From: CAZOOK01 sp964581385
GTDB taxonomy: Bacteria; Pseudomonadota; Gammaproteobacteria; Nevskiales; Nevskiaceae
NCBI GenBank assembly: GCA_964581385.1
Contig: CAZOOK010000012.1
Location: 71,620-135,619 of the forward strand
Direction of reading: 5' to 3'
DNA length: 64,000 nt
Below the pieces are notes generated by a model that worked only from the letters and a program-made list of their open reading frames with translations, ran no database searches and had not been told where the DNA came from. Of this stretch, positions 17,776 through 26,757 are shown one piece after another. Position numbers and translations under genes: made by a program. Position 1 is the first letter of the stretch. Each line of letters begins with the position of its first letter.

Positions 17776-18000
17776 TCAGTTATCGGCAAGCTTACGGAGA
17801 AGCGTGCGGCGCTTGCGCATGACGCGCTCCGCGATTTCCATCTGCGCCTCGAATTCCGGATCATGCGGCGTCAATTTGATGCCGTCCGGCGTTTCCACGG
17901 CGTAGAGCGTGTCACCCTTTTCCACACGCAGTTTGGCCAGCAGTTCCTTGGGCAGGACGACGCCGGCGGAGTTGCCTACGGTGGTGATCTTGAGTCTCAT
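17776..18000 (-). CDS. AbrB/MazE-like antitoxin
   Basis: A 74-residue protein beginning MRLKITTVGNSAGVVLPKEL, the swapped-hairpin DNA-binding domain of AbrB/MazE/SpoVT antitoxins. The C-terminal half is charged and helical and should wrap the toxin. It abuts the Doc-type toxin gene. A perfect inverted repeat 18 bases upstream of its start is a plausible site for its own binding. GGGGCGG provides the ribosome site. Confidence 0.85.
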   Translation of the reverse strand: MRLKITTVGNSAGVVLPKELLAKLRVEKGDTLYAVETPDGIKLTPHDPEFEAQMEIAERVMRKRRTLLRKLADN

Positions 18001-18017
18001 GGGATGGCCGCCCCGTA

Positions 18018-18040
18018 ATAATGGATACCGAGTCCATTAT
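18018..18040. promoter_or_regulatory. Palindromic operator candidate of the toxin-antitoxin operon
   Basis: ATAATGGA, seven spacer bases and TCCATTAT form a perfect 8-bp inverted repeat, 18 bases before the antitoxin start and six bases before the divergent methyltransferase start. Position and symmetry fit autoregulation by the antitoxin, which could also affect the divergent gene. Confidence 0.55.
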
Positions 18041-18045
18041 AACAA

Positions 18046-18687
18046 ATGTCAGAATATCCGAAATCTCACATGAGCAGTGAAAAACCTCACGCACCAGCCT
18101 GCGATCGGAATCGCGATCCAATTCTCGCAGTGCTGCGCGAGCATTTCGCCGATAGGCGTGCGGTACTCGAGATTGGTAGCGGTACCGGTCAGCATGCGGT
18201 GTATTTCGCGGCGGCACTGCCACATCTGATGTGGCAGACGTCGGATCGCGCCGAGAATCTGCCCGGCATCCGGCTGTGGCTCGACGAGGCGGCGTTGCCA
18301 AATACACCAGCGCCGCAGGTGCTGGACGTGAACCAGGTGGCATGGCCCGCATTGCGTTTCGACGCGGTGTTCAGCGCCAATACACTGCACATTATGAGTT
18401 GGCCGGAAGTGGAGCGATTGTTTGCGCGCTTGCCAGCATTGCTGGCGGACGACGTTAAGCTCGCCGTCTATGGCCCATTCAATTACGGCGGCAAATTCAC
18501 CAGCGATAGCAACGCCGCATTCGATGCATCGTTGAAGACGCGCGCGCCGCAGATGGGCATTCGTGATTTCGAAGCGATCGATGCGTTGGCGCGTGGTATC
18601 GGCCTGCACTTGCTCGAAGATCGTGCGATGCCGGCCAACAACCGCTGTCTGGTTTGGCGGCGACACGCGACGCCAATATCGAAATGA
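18046..18687 (+). CDS. DUF938 family SAM-dependent methyltransferase
   Basis: A 213-residue class I methyltransferase-like protein. The SAM-binding loop is VLEIGSGTGQHAVYFA near residue 41, followed by WQTSDRAENLPGI and the family blocks FSANTLHIMSW, VYGPFNYGGKFTSDSNAAFD and MPANNRCLVWRR. The substrate of DUF938 proteins is unknown. The ATG at 18046 lies only six bases from the palindrome; an ATG at 18070 is the alternative, and neither has a clear ribosome site. The stop overlaps the start of the YchJ gene (ATGA). Confidence 0.85.
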   Translation: MSEYPKSHMSSEKPHAPACDRNRDPILAVLREHFADRRAVLEIGSGTGQHAVYFAAALPHLMWQTSDRAENLPGIRLWLDEAALPNTPAPQVLDVNQVAWPALRFDAVFSANTLHIMSWPEVERLFARLPALLADDVKLAVYGPFNYGGKFTSDSNAAFDASLKTRAPQMGIRDFEAIDALARGIGLHLLEDRAMPANNRCLVWRRHATPISK

Positions 18688-19112
18688 AAGATCGAAAGAA
18701 TCAGTCCGTGACCGATACGGCTGCGATTTGTCATTGTGGCAGTAGTCGTCCTTACGCTAGTTGTTGCAGCCCGTACCACGGCGGGACTCCTGCACCCGAC
18801 GCCGAAGCGTTGATGCGTTCGCGTTATAGCGCGTATGTACTTGAACTGGAGCCGTATCTGCTGGCAACGTGGCACGCGAGCACACGTCCCGAGAGCGTAC
18901 GGTTTGAGTCTGAGACCCAATGGCTCGGACTCAAGGTCATGCGATACGACCCAGTGGATGAAGCGCATGCCGTAGTCGAATTCGTCGCGCGCTGCCGCGC
19001 AGGCGGAGCCAGTGCGACACGGCTGCACGAGATCAGCCGCTTCATTCGCGAGGGAGGTCGTTGGTATTACGTCGACGGTGACTTTCCAGCGTCCGGTAAA
19101 GCTCGCGATTGA
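18684..19112 (+). CDS. YchJ-family (UPF0225) SEC-C motif protein
   Basis: A 142-residue protein with a cysteine cluster near the N terminus (CHCGSSRPYASCC, a SEC-C zinc motif) followed by an NTF2-like domain (ALMRSRYSAYVLEL, WLGLKVMRYDP, VVEFVARCR). YchJ proteins are widespread but have no settled function. The start at 18684 gives an ATGA overlap with the methyltransferase gene and is preferred over an earlier in-frame codon at 18654. The pair is probably one transcript. Confidence 0.88.
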   Translation: MKDRKNQSVTDTAAICHCGSSRPYASCCSPYHGGTPAPDAEALMRSRYSAYVLELEPYLLATWHASTRPESVRFESETQWLGLKVMRYDPVDEAHAVVEFVARCRAGGASATRLHEISRFIREGGRWYYVDGDFPASGKARD

Positions 19113-19270
19113 AGCGTTTCCGTTCAATCGCTCCGAAAAAGCCGTTCGCGCCACAGCGCGGCGCGATTGGGGTCGCAGCTTTGTTATCCTATTGTGCTAG
19201 CACCCGTCAGGGTTCATCGCCCGCGATGCGCGCGGGTATTTTGAGTCTTGAGTCCAGCAGGCCCACTCTG

Positions 19271-20491
19271 ATGCAGATCACACGCGCCACGTTCAACGAG
19301 GTCATGGTTCCGAACTATTCCCCGGCGGATGTCATTCCGGTCCGCGGCGAAGGTTCGCGCATCTGGGACCAGCAAGGGCGTGAATACATCGATTTTGCCT
19401 GCGGCATCGCCGTTACCGCGCTGGGGCACTGCCACCCGAAGCTGGTTGCCGCGCTGACCGAGCAGGCCGGCAAGTTGTGGCATCTGTCCAACGTGATGAC
19501 CAACGAACCGGCGCTGCGGTTGGCGAAGAAGCTCACCGAAGCGACGTTCGCCGAGCGCGTGTTCTTCTGCAATTCCGGCGCCGAGGCGAACGAGGCCGCG
19601 TTCAAGCTTGCGCGTCGCTACGGCAATACGACGGCGCCGGGCAAGAATCAGATCATTGCTTTCAGCGATGCGTTCCATGGGCGCACGCTGTTCACCGTCA
19701 GCGTCGGCGGTCAGGCCAAGTACACGCAGGGCTTCGAGCCGATTCCGGGCGGAATCACGCATGTGCCGTTCAACGACCTCGCGGCGCTCGCAGCGGTGAT
19801 TTCAGATAAGACCTGCGCGGTGGTCGTCGAGCCGGTGCAGGGCGAGGGCGGCGTGATGCCGGCGGCGCCTGGTTTTCTCGCAGGTGTGCGCAAGCTCTGC
19901 GACAAGCACGCCGCGCTGCTGATCTATGACGAAGTACAGACCGGCATGGGTCGCAGTGGTCATCTCTACGCTTATGAACACTACGGCGTCCCGCCTGACG
20001 TGCTGACCAGCGCGAAAGGGCTGGGCGGCGGATTCCCAATCGGAGCGATGCTGACCACGGCCAAGTGCGCCGAAGCCTTGCCGTTCGGCACGCACGGTTC
20101 GACCTATGGCGGCAATCCCCTGGCCTGTGCAGTTGGCGAGGCGGTGCTCGGCATCGTCAACGATCCGGGACTGTTGGCGGGAGTGGGCGCACGCTCACGG
20201 CTCATGCAGGACGGATTGAACGCGATCGGCAAGCGTTATGGCGTATTCGAGCCGGTGCGTGGTCTGGGTCTGCTGCTCGGCGCACCGATGAGCGCAGCGT
20301 GGAAAGGCCGCGCGAAGGAAGTCGTCAATGCTGGTCTGCGCCACGGTGTGTGGGCCCTCATTGCCGGGCCGGACGTGCTGCGGCTGGCACCGTCGCTGAT
20401 CATTCCCGAAGCGGATCTCGCCGAAGGACTGAAGCGGCTCGAAGCGGCCGTGGTGGAACTGACGGCGGTGCCGAAGGCGGCGAACGCGTGA
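19271..20491 (+). CDS. argD: Acetylornithine/succinylornithine aminotransferase (ArgD/AstC)
   Basis: PLP-dependent class III aminotransferase of 406 residues acting on N-acetylornithine in arginine synthesis or N-succinylornithine in arginine breakdown. The internal lysine that binds PLP is in TSAKGLGGGFPIGA. Other marks are CNSGAEANEAAFKLAR, FHGRTLFT, EPVQGEGGV and YDEVQTGMGRSG. The start at 19271 fits family length; a longer frame from 19109 overlaps the YchJ gene and adds unrelated residues. The astB, astD and astA genes lie less than 7 kb away, so a dual biosynthetic and catabolic role is likely, as known for E. coli ArgD/AstC. Confidence 0.92.
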   Translation: MQITRATFNEVMVPNYSPADVIPVRGEGSRIWDQQGREYIDFACGIAVTALGHCHPKLVAALTEQAGKLWHLSNVMTNEPALRLAKKLTEATFAERVFFCNSGAEANEAAFKLARRYGNTTAPGKNQIIAFSDAFHGRTLFTVSVGGQAKYTQGFEPIPGGITHVPFNDLAALAAVISDKTCAVVVEPVQGEGGVMPAAPGFLAGVRKLCDKHAALLIYDEVQTGMGRSGHLYAYEHYGVPPDVLTSAKGLGGGFPIGAMLTTAKCAEALPFGTHGSTYGGNPLACAVGEAVLGIVNDPGLLAGVGARSRLMQDGLNAIGKRYGVFEPVRGLGLLLGAPMSAAWKGRAKEVVNAGLRHGVWALIAGPDVLRLAPSLIIPEADLAEGLKRLEAAVVELTAVPKAANA

Positions 20492-20496
20492 TCGAT

Positions 20497-20524
20497 GACC
20501 CGTCAGTGAACCAGTGACGGGTTA
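20497..20524. terminator. Bidirectional terminator-like hairpin between argD and gspB
   Basis: ACCCGTCA and TGACGGGT pair around a nine-base loop in the 34-base gap between two convergent genes. The plus side is followed by TATTTA. Weak T-run on both sides. Confidence 0.55.
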
Positions 20525-20525
20525 T

Positions 20526-21335
20526 TTACTGAATCGCATACAACACGCGTTGGCCGTTCCAGTCGAACACGATGCCCTCGGGTACGATCGACTCGATTCT
20601 CGGACCTTGCGGCAGCGCGTCGCCTTCGTGATAGCTGTGGTTGTCAATGATTGCGAAGCGCCGTTTCGGATCCGCATCGTAGGCATGTACGCCAACCGTT
20701 AGTGCCGGGAACTGGGCGCGGAACGTATCCGGCATCTGGCGCAGTTGCGGTGGCAGTGTGGCGGCCGCCGGTGCTGCCGCCGCGATCGGCTCTTGTGGCG
20801 CTTGCGCCGGGATCATGGCGGGCGCCACTGGCACCGGATCGGCCGCTCGCGCTTCGTCGATATCGGCCGCGGAAGGTGTCGCTACTGCGGGTTCGGTCGG
20901 TGTTTCAGCGACCGGCGGCTGTGTCGGCGCGGAATCTGCTCGATGTACGCGATAGTCAGCTGGTGGTTCACTGGCGTCGCGCTGACTGACCGGCGCCACG
21001 TCGTCGAGGCTGTTGATCGCGGCATTGTCGGCGACGCCGGGTTTCGGCCCGGTTGCCGGGATGGCGGGGCGGACGCCGACATTGGAAGGTGCCGTCGTGT
21101 TCGTCGCGGACGATATCTCGTGGTTGCGCTTGCTGCTCGTGACTACGCGTCCCAGCACAATGATCACCACGATCGCCAGCAGCAAGAGTGCGATCAGGAT
21201 GCGGATCAGCCAGCGGCTGCGATCCGCTTCCGGGGTGGCAGCGGTCGGCATGCGCGCGACATCTGTCGCGGCCGGCGCCTTGCCCAGCGAGCGCTCGCGT
21301 TCGGCGCGCTTCAGCGCTTCAAGGATGTAGCTCAT
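20526..21335 (-). CDS. gspB: GspB/ExeB-like general secretion protein
   Basis: A 269-residue bitopic inner-membrane protein. The N terminus MSYILEALKRAERERSLGK is the family signature. A single membrane helix spans about residues 42-62 (LIRILIALLLLAIVVIIVLG), followed by a long Ala/Pro-rich periplasmic linker. The C-terminal domain has VGVHAYDADPKRRFAIID and the EGDALPQGPRIE stretch. With ExeA/GspA it helps insert the type II secretion secretin through peptidoglycan. It overlaps the end of exeA by four bases. No other type II secretion gene is in the window. Confidence 0.85.
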   Translation of the reverse strand: MSYILEALKRAERERSLGKAPAATDVARMPTAATPEADRSRWLIRILIALLLLAIVVIIVLGRVVTSSKRNHEISSATNTTAPSNVGVRPAIPATGPKPGVADNAAINSLDDVAPVSQRDASEPPADYRVHRADSAPTQPPVAETPTEPAVATPSAADIDEARAADPVPVAPAMIPAQAPQEPIAAAAPAAATLPPQLRQMPDTFRAQFPALTVGVHAYDADPKRRFAIIDNHSYHEGDALPQGPRIESIVPEGIVFDWNGQRVLYAIQ

Positions 21336-23083
21336 GGTGCGCGCTCCGTCTTCAGCAGCGGTGTTCCCGGTGCGTGCACGAGGTCTGCAAGCGCGATCAG
21401 CGTATGCACTCCGGCGGTACCGTCCGGGCTCAGGCCGTGGCTGCTCTGAAAGTGCCGGACTTGGCTCATCAGGTGCGAGTCATAGCGATCCGGCGCGCCG
21501 GCCGGCATTTGCGTTCCCTCGGCCTGCGCGAGCTGGCGACGCAGCCGCATGACGTCCGGTCCACGGCTTTGCGAGTCAATGCGCACGGTGTCGAAATCGT
21601 TATGCCACAACACCAGGAATTCGCCGGTCCACAGGGTGTCCAGTTCACCCAGCTGGTAGCGGTGCGGCCCGTTGGCGCCGTCCAGTTCTGCATAGTCCGA
21701 GCCGAGCGAACGCAGCAGCGCGTACAGCGGCTGGCTGCCGCCGAGGTTCAGCGTCAGGATCGCCGGCCGGTTGATCTGCGCCAGATCGCTCCAGGCGCCG
21801 ACACTGCGGTAACAGGCAAGATGCGATTGCGCCAGCGTGTCGCACACATTGGCGCCGGCTGGAATTTCGATGCCGATATCCCATAGGCGGACAAGCCGGC
21901 TCATCACGCCGGCCAGTGGTTCGGCCGCTTGCCGCACGTTGTCCAGCGTCGTGTGACCGCCATTTTGTGGAACGCTATCGGCGGCGGCGGCCGGCGCCGT
22001 GGTTGCGGGTGCCGGAGATTCGGCTGTTACGGTCTTGGCGCCCGGCGATGGCTCCGCAGCCACCGCGGGCGCTATGGCAACGGTTGCGTCCGCAGCGGGC
22101 GGCGCTGCATCGGCAACGGTGTGCGCGCGGCCGCCGTCTCCATGCAGCAGAGCCCGCGCCAGCAGCACGACGAGCACTGCCAGCGCGAGACAGGCAACTG
22201 CGCTTTCGATCCATACCAATGGTATCGCCCCGGCAATCGGGATGATCCGTTTCAGGGGGCCTTGCGGCGGACCGGCATCGACACTGATCGCCTCGCGCGC
22301 CGCACGCTCGACGATCTGCGGCGTCACTTGCCGCAATCCCTGGCTATACGCTCCGAGCAGTGCACGATCGCAGATGATGTTGATCTGGCGCGGCACTCCG
22401 CGTGCGAGGTTGTGGACGCGCGTGATCGCCGCGGTCGTGAACAGGTCCGGCGAACCGCCCGCCACACGCAGCCGATGCATGATGTATTCGCGCGTTTCGG
22501 CGGGCGCAAACGGCAGCAGGTGGTAGCGGGCGGTGATGCGGCTTGCAAGCTGGCGCAAGTCGGGCCGCGCCAGCAGTTCGATCAGTTCCGGCTGACCGAC
22601 GAGCAGGATGCGCAAAAGCTTGTCCTTGTCGGTTTCGAGATTGGTCAGCAGTCGCACCTGTTCGAGCACGCCTGGATCGAGGTTCTGAGCTTCGTCGATG
22701 ATCAGCACAGTGCGCCGGCCTTCGGCGTGGGTTTTCAACAGATGAGCATTGAGCGCATCGATCAGTGCCTTGAGCGTTGCCTGCGGCGGATAGGGCGCGC
22801 GCAGCTCGTCGCAGATACTGGCGACGAATTCCTGCTCGCTCTGGCGCGGGTTATGAATCATCGCCACGTCGATCGCGTCGAGCTTCTGCGCGAGCAACGT
22901 GCGCACGATGGTGGTCTTGCCGGTGCCGACTTCTCCGGTGAGCTGCACAAAGCCGCCGTATTGCCCGGTGCCGTAGAGCAGATGTCCGAGCGCCTCCTGA
23001 TGTCGCGCGCTCAGAAACAGATAAGCGGGGTCCGGCGCGATCGAAAACGGCGGTTCGGCGAGATTGAAATACGCGGTGTACAC
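21332..23083 (-). CDS. exeA: ExeA/GspA-like AAA ATPase with peptidoglycan-binding domain
   Basis: A 583-residue inner-membrane ATPase. The N-terminal AAA module begins YTAYFNLAEPPFSIAPDP and has Walker A GEVGTGKTT near residue 51 and Walker B VLIIDEAQNLD near residue 126. A membrane helix lies around residues 285-310, then an Ala/Pro-rich linker. The C-terminal periplasmic part ends in a peptidoglycan-binding fold (VRHFQSSHGLSPDGTAGVHT). With GspB it aids secretin assembly in the outer membrane. It is 52 bases downstream of astB on the same strand and may have its own promoter. Confidence 0.9.
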   Translation of the reverse strand: MYTAYFNLAEPPFSIAPDPAYLFLSARHQEALGHLLYGTGQYGGFVQLTGEVGTGKTTIVRTLLAQKLDAIDVAMIHNPRQSEQEFVASICDELRAPYPPQATLKALIDALNAHLLKTHAEGRRTVLIIDEAQNLDPGVLEQVRLLTNLETDKDKLLRILLVGQPELIELLARPDLRQLASRITARYHLLPFAPAETREYIMHRLRVAGGSPDLFTTAAITRVHNLARGVPRQINIICDRALLGAYSQGLRQVTPQIVERAAREAISVDAGPPQGPLKRIIPIAGAIPLVWIESAVACLALAVLVVLLARALLHGDGGRAHTVADAAPPAADATVAIAPAVAAEPSPGAKTVTAESPAPATTAPAAAADSVPQNGGHTTLDNVRQAAEPLAGVMSRLVRLWDIGIEIPAGANVCDTLAQSHLACYRSVGAWSDLAQINRPAILTLNLGGSQPLYALLRSLGSDYAELDGANGPHRYQLGELDTLWTGEFLVLWHNDFDTVRIDSQSRGPDVMRLRRQLAQAEGTQMPAGAPDRYDSHLMSQVRHFQSSHGLSPDGTAGVHTLIALADLVHAPGTPLLKTERAP

Positions 23084-23135
23084 GTCAAGCAGTCTGGAGT
23101 ACTTAGGGCCTTTGACCCGGAAGTATAGGGCTTGT

Positions 23136-24503
23136 TCAGCGCTGGAATTCGTACAGGCTGCCCAGTCCCAGGATCTGGGTCAGCTCGTCGAGCGCTGCGC
23201 GCGATTCGTCAAGCAGTTGCGGGTCGGCGAGATCAGCGAGTACGAGGTGGTCGCGATAGTGCTTGCGCGCCCACGCTACGAGCCGCGCGTACAACGTATC
23301 CTCGAGCCAGATTTTGGGGTTGACGGCCTTGTATTCCGCATCGGTCAGTACCACGCGCAGCCGCAGGCAGGCCGGGCCGCCGCCGTTGCGCATGCTCTGG
23401 CGCAGGTCGAACACGCGCACGTCCGTGATCGGATTGCCCGGATCAGAGAGGATGCGCTGGATTGCGGTCCACACACGCGGATTTTCTTCGCACTCGTGCG
23501 CGCAGACGAGCGTCATCGTCGCGCTCTGGCCGTTGCCGCGTGGCGGGCATACGAGCTGGCTGTTAAACAGATACGAACCGATGGCGTCGACGATGGTGAC
23601 TTCGCGTTCCGGTACTTCGACGAAAACCGGGGCGATGCCCGACGGCGCAAAGCCAGTGTGTATCCAGCTTCTTACATCATCCGTGTCGGCGAATGCACGC
23701 TCGTGATACAGCAGCAGCTCGCGGTTGCCGACGGCGATGACATCGTTGTGGAATACGCCTTTGTCGATCAGTTCCGGCGTTTGCTGCGCGTAGCGACAGC
23801 GCGCCGCATCGAGTCCGTGCAGGCGCGCGACCGCTTCGCTGGCGGCGCGCGTTTGTCGCGCCGGGAAGTTCTTCGGTTGCGGATCGGCGTCGGCGCCTTT
23901 GCCATACACGAACAGTTCCAGTCCGGGCGCACCATAGTCTGCGCATAACCGTGTGTGGTTGGCCGCGCCCTCGTCGCCCATCGCCAGTGTCGCCGGCAGC
24001 GGCTCGTGGTGTGCGAAATGCTTTTTGCCGGGAAAGATCGCGCGCAGCACCCGCGCAGTCGTTTCCGGTTCGATCGCACGGTGCAGGTTTGTTGCCAGGT
24101 TCGCTGGCGTGAAATGAATCTTGCGGTCGATGGTATCGGCGCTGGGCGACACCGTCGCCGCATTCGCGGTCCACATCGACGAGGCTGATGCCATCGCCGC
24201 CAGCAGTCCCGGTGCGTCACGATGCGCTTTGCGTAACACGTCCGCGTCCTTGCCGCCGAAGCCAAGACGCTTTAGCGTCGCGATGTGCGGCCGCTCGTGC
24301 GGCGGCAGCACGCCCTGCGCCAGTCCGAGATCGGCCAGCGCTTTCATTTTCGCAAGTCCTTGCAGCACGGCCTTGCGCGGATTCGACGGCTGTTCGGCGT
24401 TCTTCGTCGAAGCGAGATTGCCCAGAGCCAGCCCCGCATAGTTGTGCGTCGGACCGACGAGACCGTCGAAGTTGGCTTCGATGGCCGGCTGATGGGGCGT
24501 CAT
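23136..24503 (-). CDS. astB: N-succinylarginine dihydrolase
   Basis: Cytoplasmic enzyme of 455 residues, second step of the arginine succinyltransferase pathway. It converts succinylarginine to succinylornithine, CO2 and two ammonia. The N terminus FDGLVGPTHNYAGLA is characteristic. The catalytic histidine is probably that of GVFHNDVIAVGN, and the cysteine is in GGGPACLRLRVVL near residue 370. The start overlaps the astD stop (TGATG), so the genes are translationally coupled. Confidence 0.96.
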   Translation of the reverse strand: MTPHQPAIEANFDGLVGPTHNYAGLALGNLASTKNAEQPSNPRKAVLQGLAKMKALADLGLAQGVLPPHERPHIATLKRLGFGGKDADVLRKAHRDAPGLLAAMASASSMWTANAATVSPSADTIDRKIHFTPANLATNLHRAIEPETTARVLRAIFPGKKHFAHHEPLPATLAMGDEGAANHTRLCADYGAPGLELFVYGKGADADPQPKNFPARQTRAASEAVARLHGLDAARCRYAQQTPELIDKGVFHNDVIAVGNRELLLYHERAFADTDDVRSWIHTGFAPSGIAPVFVEVPEREVTIVDAIGSYLFNSQLVCPPRGNGQSATMTLVCAHECEENPRVWTAIQRILSDPGNPITDVRVFDLRQSMRNGGGPACLRLRVVLTDAEYKAVNPKIWLEDTLYARLVAWARKHYRDHLVLADLADPQLLDESRAALDELTQILGLGSLYEFQR

Positions 24504-25975
24504 CAGAGCGTCACTCCCGGAGGTAGTTGCGCCGGCAATTCGCAGTGCGGGGCCTCGACCGACGCCACCGGATACGCGCAGTAGTCTGCTGCGTAGAACG
24601 CAGATGGCCGGTGATTTCCGGAAGCACCGATGCCGCCGAATGGCGCGGCGCTGGATGCGCCGGTGGTCTGGCGATTCCAGTTAACGACGCCGGCGAGAAT
24701 GCGGCGACGGAAGTGGTCGTAATCTTCGCGTGAATCGGAGAGCAGCGCGGCAGAAAGACCGTAGCGCGTGCGATTTGCCAGAGTGATGGCTTCGTCGAGC
24801 GTGTCGTAGCGGATCAGTTGTAGCAGCGGGCCAAAGTATTCCTCGTCCGGCAGATTGCCGATGGCGGTGACATCAAGAATCGCCGGCGAGGCAAAAGCGG
24901 CACCGAGGTCGAGGCGCTTCATCTCGACGATGGCTTGTGCGCCGAGGCCAATGAGTTGCGCTTGCGCAGCAAGTAGCGCATCGACAGCACGCGATGAAAT
25001 CAGCGGGCCCATGAATGGTTGTGGATCGGCATCATGACGGTCGATGCGCAATGCACGCGTGGCATCCGCGAGGCGCGCAACGAACGTGTCGCCGTCGCTG
25101 CCGCGTGGCACGAACAATCGCCGCGCGCAGCTGCAGCGCTGTCCCGACGACAGGAATGCGGACTGGATCACGTCATGCAGCGCGGCACGCGTATCGGCGA
25201 CCGCGCCGACAATCAGTGGATTGTTGCCGCCCATTTCCAGTGCGAGGATTTTGTGCGGGGTCGCCGCGAACTGGCGCGCGAGCAGCTGTCCTGTGCGCGC
25301 GCTGCCGGTGAAATAGAGGCCATCGAGTTGTGTGTGTGCAGCCAGCAGTGCGCCGGTTTCGCGCTCCCCTTGCGCGAGATTGACGACTCCTGCCGGCAGT
25401 CCCGCTTCGAGCCACAGCTTTACGGTTTCCTCGGCAACCCATGGCGTCAGCTCGCTGGGTTTGAATACCACCGTGTTGCCAGCAAGTAGCGCGGGCACGA
25501 TGTGGCCGTTCGGCAGGTGGCCGGGAAAGTTGTACGGTCCGAACACGGCGACGACGCCGTGCGGGTGATGACGTATCGCATGCACGACGTTGCCGCTCGC
25601 GCTTTCGCTGGCGCCGGTGCGCGCGTGCCAAGCGCGCACGGAGATATCAATTTTGCCGATCATCGACGCGACTTCCATACGCGTTTCCCACAGCGGCTTG
25701 CCGGTTTCCAGCGCGATCAGACTCGCGAGTCGTTCCTTATTTTTGTCCAGTAACACTGCGAAGTCGCGCGCGATCCTTTCGCGTTCCGCAAACGGACGAT
25801 CGCTCCAGTCGGGGAACGCTGCACGCGCGGCGTCGGTGGCGGCATCGATGTCCGCACGAGTGGCGGCGCAGCCGCGCCATATCGCGTTGCCGCTCGATGG
25901 GCTGAAACTCGTCAGCTCTGCACCGCCGCCGTCCTGCCAATGGCCATCGATCAGCAATCGGCCTTGATGTGTCAT
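24503..25975 (-). CDS. astD: Succinylglutamic semialdehyde dehydrogenase
   Basis: NAD-dependent aldehyde dehydrogenase of 490 residues that oxidises succinylglutamic semialdehyde to succinylglutamate. The catalytic cysteine is in SGQRCSCARRL and the general base glutamate in LALEMGGNNP. Other marks are GPYNFPGHLPNGHIVPALLAGN and TGSARTGQLL. The start at 25975 fits homologues (MTHQGRLLIDGHW) and overlaps the stop of the YdcF gene (ATGA); an in-frame codon at 26092 adds unrelated sequence. Confidence 0.95.
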   Translation of the reverse strand: MTHQGRLLIDGHWQDGGGAELTSFSPSSGNAIWRGCAATRADIDAATDAARAAFPDWSDRPFAERERIARDFAVLLDKNKERLASLIALETGKPLWETRMEVASMIGKIDISVRAWHARTGASESASGNVVHAIRHHPHGVVAVFGPYNFPGHLPNGHIVPALLAGNTVVFKPSELTPWVAEETVKLWLEAGLPAGVVNLAQGERETGALLAAHTQLDGLYFTGSARTGQLLARQFAATPHKILALEMGGNNPLIVGAVADTRAALHDVIQSAFLSSGQRCSCARRLFVPRGSDGDTFVARLADATRALRIDRHDADPQPFMGPLISSRAVDALLAAQAQLIGLGAQAIVEMKRLDLGAAFASPAILDVTAIGNLPDEEYFGPLLQLIRYDTLDEAITLANRTRYGLSAALLSDSREDYDHFRRRILAGVVNWNRQTTGASSAAPFGGIGASGNHRPSAFYAADYCAYPVASVEAPHCELPAQLPPGVTL

Positions 25976-26757
25976 GGTGCGGGGAACACAGCACTGGTGC
26001 GGTCCATAAGGTGGTAGCTGATCAGACCGACCCACTCTTTCAGGCCCACTGAAACACTGTGCAATTGGATGTCGATGTCGAGTCCGAACCAATCATGTGC
26101 CTTGGCGCCAATGTGATCGACCGGATACGGCACTACATTCCAACCAACGCGGCGAAAGCAACCGACCGCACGCGGCATGTGCCAGGCCGAAGTGACCAAT
26201 AGCCAGTTTTCTCCAGGCTGCGGATTCAGCAGGCGTTGCGAGAACAGTGCGTTCTCCCAGGTGTTGCGCGATTCGCGCTCGAATACGATGCGGTCCGGTT
26301 CCAGGCCCAGCGATGCGAACAGCGTGCGGACAACGTCGGCTTCCCTGACTTCCTGGTGTCCCAGTAATCCGGAGCCACCGGTATAGACCAGTTTCGCCTG
26401 CGGATAGCGTCGCGACAGGGCAAGGAAGGCGGTCAGCCGCTCCGCGGGATCCATCAACTCCAGCTGGCCGGTGATCTTCGAACTGACGACATCGATCGCG
26501 CCGCCGAGGACAATGATGCCGTCGATGCGGGCCGGCAGCGTTGCCGGCATCGGGAAGCGCCGCTCCAGCGGAGCATCGACCCAGTACGCTGCTGGTGCGA
26601 CGGCCAGCGTTGCCAGGGCAAGCAGGGCAATGCCGCTCAGGGTCCGGCTCACACGCGGATATCGCCGGTGCAGTACGAATGCCAGGGTCACCGCAATCAG
26701 CAGCAGCGTGCCGGGTGTCAGCAGCGCCCAGGCGATTTTCGAGAGAGCGAAGCTCAT
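25972..26757 (-). CDS. YdcF/ElyC-like membrane protein (DUF218)
   Basis: A 261-residue protein with two N-terminal membrane helices (about residues 8-30 and 37-57) and a DUF218 domain: DGIIVLGGAIDVV, YPQAKLVYTGGSG, RNTWENALFSQRLL and WLLVTSAWHMPRAVGCF. ElyC-type members affect envelope polymer metabolism, but the biochemical reaction is not settled. The gene is embedded between astA and astD with four-base overlaps on both sides, an unusual place for it. A direct role in arginine catabolism is not implied by its family. Confidence 0.85.
   Translation of the reverse strand: MSFALSKIAWALLTPGTLLLIAVTLAFVLHRRYPRVSRTLSGIALLALATLAVAPAAYWVDAPLERRFPMPATLPARIDGIIVLGGAIDVVSSKITGQLELMDPAERLTAFLALSRRYPQAKLVYTGGSGLLGHQEVREADVVRTLFASLGLEPDRIVFERESRNTWENALFSQRLLNPQPGENWLLVTSAWHMPRAVGCFRRVGWNVVPYPVDHIGAKAHDWFGLDIDIQLHSVSVGLKEWVGLISYHLMDRTSAVFPAP

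Noticed and set aside
20526..23083. Start of a full type II secretion operon
   Set aside because: Only ExeA/GspB-like genes are present; the next genes on both sides are argD and astB.
21929..23128. A 399-codon open frame antisense to exeA
   Set aside because: The sense strand encodes a full AAA ATPase; the antisense product is Arg/Gln-rich and unrelated to any family.
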